A stretch of 64,000 nt of DNA, taken from contig NZ_KQ948425.1 of the NCBI RefSeq assembly GCF_001514065.1, positions 302,067-366,066 on the forward strand. Direction: 5' to 3'. Positions 1 to 8,133 of this stretch are shown piece after piece. Position numbers and translations under genes: made by a program. This DNA is from Streptomyces antibioticus. Lineage in GTDB: Bacteria > Actinomycetota > Actinomycetes > Streptomycetales > Streptomycetaceae. Below the pieces are notes generated by a model. It was not told where the DNA came from, did no database searches, and was given only the letters and a program-made list of their open reading frames with translations. Each line of letters starts with the position of its first letter. Position 1 is the first letter of the stretch.

Positions 1-314
1 GCGGCACGGCTTGTGGTCGACGTGTTCAGGTCACGCACACGCTTCTCGCCGGGGACGGTGACGGTCAGCGTGGCGCCGTCGCCCAGGTCGATCTTGTTCG
101 CCGCGATCTGCCGTCCGTCGTGGCGGGCAAGGTAGCGGTCCACCTTGGTCTGGAGAGCGTCGGCGTCCGCTCGGCTGAGGCCTGCGGCGCGGGCCTGTTG
201 GGCGAAGGCCGCCGGGCTGTGCGTCGTGTCCGCGGACGCCGGTCCCGCTACGCCCACCGACAACACGGCCACGACTGCGGCCGCGAGGGATGCGAAGCGT
301 TTTGTTTTGGACAT
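1..314 (-). CDS. Small secreted protein, 3' end beyond window
   Basis: The minus-strand frame opens at an ATG at 314 behind a good ribosome binding site (GGAAAGGAA) and runs off the left edge, so only the first about 104 residues are visible. It begins MSKTKRFASLAA and has a classical Sec signal peptide: basic start, hydrophobic core, and A-x-A cleavage near PASADT at about residue 29. The mature part (residues 35-95) is an acidic, helix-forming segment followed by a Gly-rich strand. It resembles the N-terminal half of Streptomyces secreted proteins often annotated as peptidase inhibitor family I36; that is from memory and the Cys-rich inhibitor part would lie outside the window. An upstream in-frame ATG does not exist; the nearby ATG at 319 is in another frame. 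Confidence 0.7.
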   Translation of the reverse strand, partial: MSKTKRFASLAAAVVAVLSVGVAGPASADTTHSPAAFAQQARAAGLSRADADALQTKVDRYLARHDGRQIAANKIDLGDGATLTVTVPGEKRVRDLNTSTTSRA

Positions 315-490
315 GACATTCCTTTCCCGAGGGATCAGGAGGCAATGAGAACTGGCCCGGACTCCGGCGCAGCCCCGGATGGTGCGGTCGTGATCCGCAA
401 GGGCACGACAGGGCCGTGCGGCGTGAGAGGAGCACTGCGGCGTTGAAGGGAACGTACTCGACCTGCAGCGCCACGCCATCCTGACAAATG

Positions 491-850
491 TCAGGGGCTC
501 GTCCGCCCCGGGCCGGACGCCCACCGCAGCGCTCTCGGGATCCGGAGCTCAGATGCTCGTGCACCGTCCTCCAGCCGCCGTCCCGTCGCACCATGACGTT
601 GCCGCCCCCCCTGGCCGGAGCGGGGTTCACCGTCGAGGACGTCAGTCCAGGCACACCGATGACGGCACAAAGCGATCTCGGCGGTGAGCACAACCCACTC
701 CATGTCCCGGACCCCGTACACCTCGTCGATGATGTTCGCGAACGTCCTCTCGATCGCGGACCGGACCTCGTCAATGCCCTGATGTGAGCCGTCCGAGAAC
801 CAGTACGGGGCATCCTCGGCGATGAACGGGATGACCTCGCTCGATGTCAT
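491..850 (-). pseudogene. SnoaL/NTF2-like protein, frameshifted
   Basis: Starting at the ATG at 850 the frame reads like a nuclear transport factor 2 / SnoaL-type small protein (SSEVIPFIAEDAPYWF, a helix, then a strand with WTDVLDGEPRSG). At about 605-611 there is a run of seven C on the plus strand. Beyond it the expected continuation NVMVRRDGGWRTVHEHLS is found one frame over. The two halves together make the usual about 110-residue fold. A one-base indel in the homopolymer therefore breaks the gene, either truly or through a sequencing error. Downstream of the final HEHLS motif the second frame has no stop until about position 31, so the original 3' end is also uncertain. Function is unknown; family members are small-ligand binders or isomerases. 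Confidence 0.6.
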
Positions 851-979
851 GGCTGGTTCGACCAGGTCAGTCCCGCAATCGATGAGCGGATGACGTCCAA
901 GCGGAACGCGATTGCCCTCTTTCGCCGGTCTTGCCCGATCTGCTTGAGCGGGCGCGGGGGTAACAGGCAGCATTCCTGA

Positions 980-1357
980 GTGGAGTTCACGATCCAGGTC
1001 ATGGCCGACACCCCGCAAACCGAAGCCCAGTCCCTGAGCTATCTGATGCGCAGGGACGGCCGGCTGCGGTCCACCGAGATAAGAGCAGCGGATTCAAGGT
1101 CGAGTCCGGACGAGATGAGCGCGCTGGGCGACGTGCTGCTGATCTCTTTCGGCGCCGGTGGCATCGGCATCGCCGTCGTCGAGCATGCCTTGGGCTGGCT
1201 CCAGTCCCGCAAACCGACCACGACGCTGGTCTTCCGCGTCGGTGGCATCGAGGTCGAGGCGACTGTGCGTTCGGTGCAGGACGCCACGGAACTGGCACAG
1301 CTGATCAACACGTTACGCACCGCACTGGGGGAGATCGCGAGTGATGAGGCTTCCTGA
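980..1357 (+). CDS. Effector-associated constant component EACC1
   Basis: A 125-residue protein starting at GTG 980. The body after residue 45 has the EACC1 signature: a Gly-rich transmembrane-like stretch (SFGAGGIGIAVVEHALGWL), then R-K-P, a hydrophobic strand, and a terminal VRSVQDATELAQLI helix. EACC1 is known from comparative genomics as an adaptor shared by actinobacterial NTP-dependent or caspase-based conflict systems, where it is linked to an effector next door. Here the stop overlaps the caspase-WD40 start by 17 bases, indicating one operon and translational coupling. A TTA leucine codon occurs in frame at 1313-1315, a rare codon in Streptomyces that would make translation depend on the bldA tRNA. 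Function beyond adaptor is inference. Confidence 0.8.
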   Translation: MEFTIQVMADTPQTEAQSLSYLMRRDGRLRSTEIRAADSRSSPDEMSALGDVLLISFGAGGIGIAVVEHALGWLQSRKPTTTLVFRVGGIEVEATVRSVQDATELAQLINTLRTALGEIASDEAS

Positions 1358-4300
1358 CCCTGCGCTCTCGCGCGCCGTGCTCGTCGGGACGACGACTTAC
1401 ACCGAGCTCACCAACCTTCCCTCAGTCGCGAACAATCTCGCCGATCTGAAGGATGCACTCACCGCACCCGACCTCTGGGGCCTGCCGGAAGAGCACTGCA
1501 CGGTCCTTCAGGACACCGACGAACCCGGTCGCATCCACTGGGCCTTGCACCGCGCGGCCCAGGAGGCTCAGGACCTGCTGCTGTTCTACTACGCGGGCCA
1601 CGGCCTCTTTCATGACAACCAGCTGGCCTTGTGCTTGCCCTCAACCACCTTGGACAACGCCTACTTCGCCGCCGTGCGCTACGAGACCATCCGCAGAGCC
1701 GTCAACGAACGGCGGGCTCTGCATGCGGTCACTGTCCTGGACTGCTGCTACAGCGGACTGGCCCACACGCAAAGCGATGTGGCGTCCGCACTGGTCCCGA
1801 TGCTGGACGAGACGAAGGGCTTCACCCTCACTTCCTCCGACAGCAACACCGTCTCGCTGGCGCCGGCCGATCGCCGCAACACCGCCTTCACCGAGGAATT
1901 GCTGCAGGCGATCACTCTGGGCGTGGCCTCGTCCTCGGAGCTCCTGTCGACGAGGGAAATTTCCGAGGCAGTCCGCGATGGGCTTCGGGCTCGCGGAATG
2001 CCCCCGCCGACCACCGGCCACGTCAACAGCGGGGACCAACTCCCTCTCGTGCGCAACCGCGCCTGGAGACCCGCGCGCACGTCCGCTGCATCACCCGATC
2101 CGCGCCTCGATCTGGACAGCTTGCCGCCAGGTGAACGTCTGCGCCCGCTGGCGGACGCAGTGCGCCAACTGGTCAGCGCGGCACCGCCGTTCGAACCGCT
2201 CCTCCAGGCCCTCGCCCTCGCACCCGAGTCAGGTGTCGCGACGACCGACCGGGTGCTGGCCGTCATGGGCGGGGCGATTGCGGGCACCACACCCGCCGAC
2301 CAGCACACCGTCTCGGAGTTCCTCACCCTCGCCGCGCCTCTGCTGGAGGAGGCTGACCGTTTCGGACAGCCTCATCTGCGTCTGCGCCACCCCGAGACAC
2401 GGCGGCTTACCGGGATCGACACGACCTCCGCCGCGCGCCTGCACCTGCGCGTCGTCGACGCCCTTGTCGACCTCGCGGAGAAATCGTCCGGGGCAGCCCT
2501 CAACCCGTATGTGGCACGCGAGTTGGGTCACCACTGCCTGCTCGCCGGAGCACGGGCCTGGCAACGCCTGGCCGACCACGAGGACCTGCTGGACCGCCTC
2601 GAACCGGTCACCACAGGCCAGTACGCCTGGCAGGCCCTCAGCTTCACGGGCCAACGACTGCCCGCCGAGATCCTCGGCCTACTCGGAGCCGCTCACATCG
2701 ACTGCCCTCCGGCCGACCGCCAGGTGCCTCGCCGGATGGCCATGGCCCGGCACAACGGAACCCGGACCTTTCCCACCGTCCCCTTCGGCGACAGGTGGCA
2801 GGTGTCTATGGCACGACTCACCGCCGAACCCGTGGAACTCGACATCCTTTCTGGTAAGGACTTGCACTGCGTCGCCGTCCTGCGCCGCGACAACACCAGT
2901 GCCCTAGTGGCCACGGCGGGAACCGACGGAGACATCCACCTCTTCGACCCCTTCTCCGCCGTCGTTCACCCCCAGGTCATGCGCGGCCACGAACGGCTGG
3001 TCACCTCCCTCTGCCCCGTTCGAACCGACCAGGGTCTACGAGCGGCGTCGTCGAGCTTCGACGGAACGATCCGGCTGTGGGACCTGGACACCGGCACCCA
3101 GGTCGGAGACCCACTGCGGGGCCACACCAGCGAGGTGCTCGCTGTCTACGCACTGCCCGCGCGTCCCGGGTTGGACCGGCTGTGCTCTGTTGGGGCCGAC
3201 GGGACCATCCGCTTCTGGGATCCGGGCACCTGGACCGAGTCGCAACCGCCGTTCACGCTGTGGACGAGCCCCGACGCTGTCTGCTCTCTCGCGATGCCCG
3301 ACGGCCAAGTCCTTTTCGCCATCGGTGATATGGAGGGCGAACTGCGGCTGTGGGACACCGCCACCGGCCGCTACACGGCGCGACTCGTCGGACACACCGA
3401 TGAAATCCGGTCACTGGCCGCGGTACCCACCCCCAACGGCCGCCCACTGCTCGTCTCCGCCTCCGACGACGCGACCGTGCGATGCTGGGATCCCGTCACC
3501 GGCCGACCGGCGAGCCGCACACTGGAGCCCGACGAATTCCTCAACGGGCTGTGCCCGATGCCCTCCTCCGCCGACCGTGTGCTCATGGCCGGGTGCAGGG
3601 TGCCGGGCTCGCTGTATCTCTTCGACATGTCCAACCGCGGCCTGCTGCGCACTCTCAGCACCGGACCGGGTGATGTGGACGCGGCGAACGCCATATGCGT
3701 GACCGACCCGGGCGGAGCGACGCTGCTGGTCGTCGTCGGCGAAGGCGGCGTCCGCCTGATCCGCGATCCCCTGGCCGACCAGCACGGCAACAGCCGTACG
3801 CGCGACGTCGACGCCACCTGCGCCGTCGCGCTGCCCACCACCTCCGGGCCGCCCCTGCTGGCCACCGCCAACCTGGGTGGAACGGTGCGCCTGTGGGACA
3901 ACCTGACGGGCAACTCCATCGGCCCCGAACTCGCCTGGGAGTTCAAAGGGCACGCAGAACACCTGCGCATCCACCAGCAGGCTGAGGGACCCCTGTTGCT
4001 GGCCGTCGGCCACCGCGCGGGCGTCGTCCGGTTCTGGGACGCCGCCGAATGCGAGCCGCTCGGACAGTACGCAGAGATCCCTGGCGACGACGTGCTGTGG
4101 GGCATGTGCTTCATCACCGACGCCCAGGGCCGTATCCGCCTGGCCACCAGCGACAGTTCCGGCCACATCCGGCTGTGGAACGCCCCGGAGGGAACGCCGG
4201 GAGGGCCTGTCATCAAGGCGCACCGGCAACCGGTGGACGCAGTGTGCTCCTGGACCGGCCCCCACTCCGCGCCCCGGCTTCTCAGCAGCACCCGCGAAGG

Positions 4301-4712
4301 CTCTCTGATGGTGTGGGACCCGGACACCGGCACTCGCCTGGCCACACAACACACCGGTGAGGAGGTGTCAGACCTGGCAGCGTTCCGACTCGCCGACGGT
4401 CGGGAAGTGGTGGCCGTACTCAGCGAAAGCGGCGGGAGCCTCCAGGTGTGGGACCCGGCCACCGCCAGACGGATCGGCCCCATGGCAGCAGGGGGTTTCA
4501 CGCGGCCGGTGTGCCCGCTCAAGTCCGCGGACGGCCGGACGCTCCTCGCGGTCCACGGCAAAGCGGGCCTCCATCTCTTCGACACACAGACCATGACTCC
4601 GGTACGCCCGCCGCTCGACCTTCCCTTCAACGTCTGGAGCACGGCCCCAGTCGGTGACCACATAGCAGTGGTCGGCCAGACCGGCATCGTGCTGCTCTTG
4701 CCTCCCATCTGA
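1341..4712 (+). CDS. Caspase-like protease with C-terminal WD40 propeller(s)
   Basis: A 1123-residue protein. Residues 10-240 form a caspase/metacaspase (C14) domain with the catalytic His in YYAGHG (His87) and Cys in DCCYSG (Cys136), and the N-terminal LVGTTTY strand typical of bacterial caspases. Residues about 250-490 are a helical linker without a Walker A or B motif. From about 500 to the end come repeated blade signatures such as GTIRLWDLDTG, ATVRCWDPVTG and GTVRLWDNLTG, roughly 40-50 residues apart, enough for two seven-bladed propellers. Known members couple a sensor propeller to a suicidal protease that is activated during stress or phage attack. Unlike many relatives this one lacks a STAND NTPase, so activation may be direct. 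It is translated together with the EACC1 protein upstream. Confidence 0.9.
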   Translation: MMRLPDPALSRAVLVGTTTYTELTNLPSVANNLADLKDALTAPDLWGLPEEHCTVLQDTDEPGRIHWALHRAAQEAQDLLLFYYAGHGLFHDNQLALCLPSTTLDNAYFAAVRYETIRRAVNERRALHAVTVLDCCYSGLAHTQSDVASALVPMLDETKGFTLTSSDSNTVSLAPADRRNTAFTEELLQAITLGVASSSELLSTREISEAVRDGLRARGMPPPTTGHVNSGDQLPLVRNRAWRPARTSAASPDPRLDLDSLPPGERLRPLADAVRQLVSAAPPFEPLLQALALAPESGVATTDRVLAVMGGAIAGTTPADQHTVSEFLTLAAPLLEEADRFGQPHLRLRHPETRRLTGIDTTSAARLHLRVVDALVDLAEKSSGAALNPYVARELGHHCLLAGARAWQRLADHEDLLDRLEPVTTGQYAWQALSFTGQRLPAEILGLLGAAHIDCPPADRQVPRRMAMARHNGTRTFPTVPFGDRWQVSMARLTAEPVELDILSGKDLHCVAVLRRDNTSALVATAGTDGDIHLFDPFSAVVHPQVMRGHERLVTSLCPVRTDQGLRAASSSFDGTIRLWDLDTGTQVGDPLRGHTSEVLAVYALPARPGLDRLCSVGADGTIRFWDPGTWTESQPPFTLWTSPDAVCSLAMPDGQVLFAIGDMEGELRLWDTATGRYTARLVGHTDEIRSLAAVPTPNGRPLLVSASDDATVRCWDPVTGRPASRTLEPDEFLNGLCPMPSSADRVLMAGCRVPGSLYLFDMSNRGLLRTLSTGPGDVDAANAICVTDPGGATLLVVVGEGGVRLIRDPLADQHGNSRTRDVDATCAVALPTTSGPPLLATANLGGTVRLWDNLTGNSIGPELAWEFKGHAEHLRIHQQAEGPLLLAVGHRAGVVRFWDAAECEPLGQYAEIPGDDVLWGMCFITDAQGRIRLATSDSSGHIRLWNAPEGTPGGPVIKAHRQPVDAVCSWTGPHSAPRLLSSTREGSLMVWDPDTGTRLATQHTGEEVSDLAAFRLADGREVVAVLSESGGSLQVWDPATARRIGPMAAGGFTRPVCPLKSADGRTLLAVHGKAGLHLFDTQTMTPVRPPLDLPFNVWSTAPVGDHIAVVGQTGIVLLLPPI

Positions 4713-5213
4713 CGAGGCGTGCTCGGCCGATTCCGGGCGCACGATGACCACCGGCCACATGAATCCAGCGCAGCGGGACATCGGCCAGCCGTTCCTGGCG
4801 GTCCAGGGCTTGGGACTTCGGCCGCTCGGACGACATCGACAGGACCAACCCATGCAATACGCACGGCCGTTAGGGCTGGGTCGGCTGCCCGAGCACAGCG
4901 GCGCACACCATCCCAGCCGTCGATGCGGTCACCATCCTGCTGACTCAGGTGGCAGCGATGGGTCCCGTGCCGACACCGGTGATCAGGGTGTTCTGGCAGT
5001 ACGCGGCGTACGCATGACGCATTCCCTGCACAGAATTTGGCGGCTACCGGCGGTTCCGGGCACGGAGATGGGCATCCGGCTCAGCAACTGGTGCATGACT
5101 GCCACCGTCGCAAGAAGGCTGCGCAGGTCGGCCGAGTCTCAAGGGTCGAGGCAGGGGCCTCTGCTGTGTCGCCGCTTGCCTCCCAGACTCCGCTCGGCCT
5201 GCCGGGCCCGCGC
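4713..5213. other. No gene recognised
   Basis: About 500 bases after the caspase-WD40 gene. Open frames exist on both strands but are Arg/Pro/His-rich frames typical of GC-rich DNA and match no family I know. I see no clear ribosome binding site, promoter or terminator. It probably consists of decayed sequence like the fragments just downstream. Confidence 0.4.
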
Positions 5214-5277
5214 CGGCCAGCCGGACGCCGAAGGAGCCACCGGTGGCCCCCGCACCGAGGAACAGGATGCGTGTCAT
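5214..5277 (-). pseudogene. 5' scrap of a ketopantoate reductase (ApbA/PanE) gene
   Basis: From an ATG at 5277 the minus strand encodes MTRILFLGAGATGGSFGVRL, the exact nucleotide-binding start (GxGxxG) expected of ketopantoate reductase family proteins. Similarity stops after about 22 residues, and the frame ends at 5044 as low-complexity sequence. The start lies 61 bases after the AtuA fragment, as in an operon, so both look like survivors of one lost operon. Too short to function. Confidence 0.55.
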
Positions 5278-5338
5278 GTCTGGTGTCCTTCGCTGTGTTG
5301 CCGGGGCGAGGGCTCCAGCAGTTGTGAGGGCGGGTGTT

Positions 5339-5690
5339 TCAGCGCGGTTGCGCGGGGCCGGCCGCCCAGTTTCGGGTGGCGCGCGTGCGGTGCTCCGAGG
5401 GCACGGAGGCCAGCAGGAGCGCCAGGGAGGTGTAGTCGTCGGCAGGGACGTAGCGGGCGCCGCGGACCCGGACCGTCTGCTCGTCGACCGTCTCGTAGGT
5501 GGCGTTGGTCGTGTCCAGGACGCCGGAGGGTTCGGCGATGTGGAACGGGTCGGCGTTCTCGTACAGGGTGTGCGCGGCGATGGAGCGCGGGGTGAGGCGG
5601 CTGCCGGTGGCGAGGGTGGTGACGTCGAAGTGGTCCTCGCGCAGGGTGACGAGCGGGCCGTTGGCGGACGGCGGGATGGCCGCACGCTGC
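5339..5690 (-). pseudogene. 3' fragment of acyclic terpene utilization AtuA-type gene
   Basis: One minus-strand frame ending with TGA at 5339-5341 encodes about 115 residues (…GPLVTLREDHFDVTTL…, TPRSIAAHTLYENADPF, PSGVLDTTNATYETV, VRVRGARYVPAD) that match the C-terminal part of AtuA family proteins as I remember them. There is no start codon with a ribosome site and no similarity upstream of about 5690, so the N-terminal three quarters are missing. AtuA proteins belong to citronellol/geraniol catabolism in Pseudomonas. Here the gene is dead, with the ketopantoate reductase scrap just downstream. Confidence 0.6.
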
Positions 5691-6024
5691 GCCGCACTCG
5701 ATGGTCTTGGACATGTGCCAGGTCAGGGCACTCGCCAGCCGGTCACTGGGCCCGCGAAGCACGGTCGGCCTGTGTGGTCTCACAGAGTGCGCCCCCGACA
5801 ACGGTCCACCCCGTGCGTAACTACGGGCAACTGGCTCTGCCTCCGATCGAGTTCGCGCCGCGACCTGCTCTTCCGGGGGCGGCCACGGGGGCTCGGCCAG
5901 GCCCCCTTCGTCGACGGGTGGGCGGTGGCCATTCCCGGCATGCCGGCCCTGAACCGCCACCTGAAGGCGAACCCTCTACGTGAGGGCGTCCATGACCCTC
6001 GAGCCGGAATTTCCCGCGCGGACG
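5691..6024. other. No gene recognised between remnants and AfsA-like gene
   Basis: About 330 bases. No frame in this stretch shows a domain, a convincing start or a codon pattern like its neighbours. It lies downstream of the AfsA-like gene, and I could not see a clear stem-loop terminator. Confidence 0.35.
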
Positions 6025-6963
6025 TCACTGCCGCAGCAGTCCCACGGAGCCCGTGGCCATGACCTCGCCGACGACGTGCACGGCGAAGCGGGCCCCGCTG
6101 TGGTCCCGCGCCACCTCGACGACGGCACCCGCGCTCGGGACGGGTGCCCGGAGGGCGACCTGCAGGCCCACCACCGCGCGGCCTGTCAGGCCCGAGGACA
6201 GCAGCACCGCCTGGCGTCCCGCCTCCAGGACGGCGGGCGCCGGCAGCCGGCTGGGCCCGCCGGGCAGGAGAACGGGGTGAGCCGCATCGCGCGGGAGGAT
6301 CTCCAGTCGCCCCTGCGGCCCCCTGGCCAGCAGAACGTCCGGGTCAGCGGCCGCGCCCACCGCCGCCGCGACGGGATGCAGCAGCCCTGGCCGCGGCACG
6401 GCGACAGTCGCCTCGCCCGGCCTCTCCTCCAGCGCGGCGAAGGTCATGGTGCAGGTCGCGAACGGCTGCCCCCGGTGCAGAAACTCGGCCGTGACACGGA
6501 ACGAGACCACCGCCCCGCCCTCCCCCCGCACGACATCGCTCAGCACGACCCGGACCGGGACATGGGTGGCGCTGCCGCCCTCCACCGGCTGCCCGGCCGG
6601 GGACAGCCCCAGGTTCACCGAGGTCATCTCCAACGCCTTGTCCCCGGCGAGGAGCAGGTGCCGGTACTGGACGGCCACTGCGAGTTGTCGGGTGGACTCG
6701 ACGGCGATCAAGGGGTGATGCACCACGGCGGTGTCGCGTTCGTTCAGAGGATGTGTACGGGGCCACTGGCACAGCCCTTCGAAGAACCGGTCCCCGAGCC
6801 GGCTCAGTGACACCACCAGCAAGGACGCCATGGTCTCCAGGCCCAGGCCGTCCCAGGTCAGCGGGCCGTCCGTACCCTCCCTTTCCGGTGCCGGTACGAC
6901 ACGGGAAAGCGTGCCGAAAGACTCCTCGGAAAGGGCCACTTCCCGCACTGCGCCGTCAAGCAC
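6025..6963 (-). CDS. AfsA/ScbA-like hotdog protein (gamma-butyrolactone synthase family)
   Basis: A 312-residue protein read from GTG 6963, chosen over an upstream ATG at 7056 because GAGGAGG sits 5 bases before it. The protein contains two AfsA-type hotdog repeats. The first, residues about 70-190, has HHPLIAVESTRQLAVAV and DKALEMTSVNL. The second, residues about 240-310, has the PAPAVLEAGRQAVLL helix. AfsA enzymes condense an acyl thioester with dihydroxyacetone phosphate to start A-factor-type signal synthesis. No butenolide reductase or ArpA-type TetR receptor lies beside it, which is unusual for a signalling locus. It may instead serve as an orphan synthase or a related acyl-transfer enzyme. 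Confidence 0.75.
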   Translation of the reverse strand: MLDGAVREVALSEESFGTLSRVVPAPEREGTDGPLTWDGLGLETMASLLVVSLSRLGDRFFEGLCQWPRTHPLNERDTAVVHHPLIAVESTRQLAVAVQYRHLLLAGDKALEMTSVNLGLSPAGQPVEGGSATHVPVRVVLSDVVRGEGGAVVSFRVTAEFLHRGQPFATCTMTFAALEERPGEATVAVPRPGLLHPVAAAVGAAADPDVLLARGPQGRLEILPRDAAHPVLLPGGPSRLPAPAVLEAGRQAVLLSSGLTGRAVVGLQVALRAPVPSAGAVVEVARDHSGARFAVHVVGEVMATGSVGLLRQ

Positions 6964-7065
6964 GGAACCTCCTCGATACGGGGAGCGGCCGCCCGCACTG
7001 TCGAGCGGACCATGCAGACAATTCGGGCCGGCACCCCCTGCCGGATGCACCGCCACCCGGGGCTG

Positions 7066-7299
7066 TCACACGCTCCGGCCCCCGTCACGCAGGAGACGCC
7101 TGGACGACGAGCAACGCCACCACACTCCCGGGCCCCCGCCGCAGTCGTCGTCGTCACACCCGCTTGCCCGTAGGCGCCCCGACAGCGTGAACCCCACGGC
7201 GTCTGCTGTGACCGACTGCGAATCGGTCACAGCCACACTCGGCTCCGCGTCGCAGCCCAGCTTCTCGCGGAGCCGGTCAAGGCACTCCTTGACCGGCAA
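7066..7299 (-). pseudogene. IS5-type transposase fragment
   Basis: On the minus strand about 45 residues (CLDRLREKL…PSVAVTDSQSVTADAVG) match the characteristic start of the catalytic core of IS5-family transposases, where DSQSV carries the first acidic catalytic residue. Neither the upstream helix-turn-helix nor the rest of the catalytic domain is present, and I found no terminal inverted repeats. The flanking bases 6964-7497 otherwise hold nothing recognisable. A scrap of an old insertion. Confidence 0.5.
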
Positions 7300-7497
7300 G
7301 TGGCAGGCACCCCGAGGCCTGGCAGACGCTGCTCACCGTCCGGGACGCTCTCGCGGCACTGACAGTCCGCTCCACTTCGAGGCCACGGCCGCACTTGCTG
7401 CCCTCAACACCCGAGACGGCGCCTCCGCCACCGGCTGAGCCCGAAGGGTCATGAGCCGGGGGCCCGCGGAACCCGTGCAGGCGAGGGACCGTGCGCC

Positions 7498-8055
7498 CTA
7501 CGACCCGGCGTCGGGCAGCGGGCCCGGGAGTGCCGCGGTCGGGGAGGTCGTCGCAGCCGCTGCCCGGCGCCGGGCCAGCGACTCCCGGGCGGCCTGGCGC
7601 GGGTGGCGGCGGCGCCAGTACGGGTTGTCGTGGGACAGCTTGCTGCTGACCCGGCCGTACATGCCGAAGGTCAGGATCACCAGGCCCATGATGAAGCTGA
7701 ACATGACGTTGGTCATGCCGAAGTCCAGGAAGTTCGCGGACTTGTCGAGGACGAAGATGTGCCAGAAGCCGCTGAGCAGGAACAGCGTTCCGACCGTCAT
7801 GTTCAGGGTGGAGGCGAAGTTCCCGCCGACCACGCCGCCGGCGATCAGCGCCAGCCCGACGACGACGGAGACCAGGCTCAAGGCCCCGTTGGTCGTCATA
7901 CCGGCGACGGTGTCGCCGTCGGTGTTGAAGGGGCTGAGCTGGTCGGCGAAGCCGAGGATGCCGAAGATCAGCAGGACCACGCCGCAGAAGGCGGCACCGT
8001 ACCGGTAGACGGTGCCGAGCTGATGGTCGACGGGCAGTTCGTCACGCAGGTTCAT
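7498..8055 (-). CDS. DUF4383 membrane protein
   Basis: A 185-residue protein from ATG 8055 with four hydrophobic segments at about residues 22-42, 58-82, 88-108 and 118-138. The motifs HQLGTVYRYGAAF, FNTDGDTVAGM and NFLDFGMTNVMFS are typical of DUF4383 (a family often found beside stress genes in Streptomyces). A basic, Ala-rich cytoplasmic tail follows. No enzymatic residues are evident. It is in the same orientation as the crt genes, 78 bases beyond the Rieske gene, and may share their transcript. A role in membrane stress is inference only. Confidence 0.85.
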   Translation of the reverse strand: MNLRDELPVDHQLGTVYRYGAAFCGVVLLIFGILGFADQLSPFNTDGDTVAGMTTNGALSLVSVVVGLALIAGGVVGGNFASTLNMTVGTLFLLSGFWHIFVLDKSANFLDFGMTNVMFSFIMGLVILTFGMYGRVSSKLSHDNPYWRRRHPRQAARESLARRRAAAATTSPTAALPGPLPDAGS

Positions 8056-8133
8056 GGAGAGCGACCCTTCGCGAGATGGGCGTTTTACCCCTCTTTCTCC
8101 GATTGAGGCCTCCTTGGTTGCACCGGGCGTCGC

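Noticed and set aside
3371-4906. Very long minus-strand open frame opposite the WD40 repeats
   Set aside because: Arg/Ser/Pro-rich shadow of the caspase-WD40 gene in GC-rich DNA, with no domain and no start signal.
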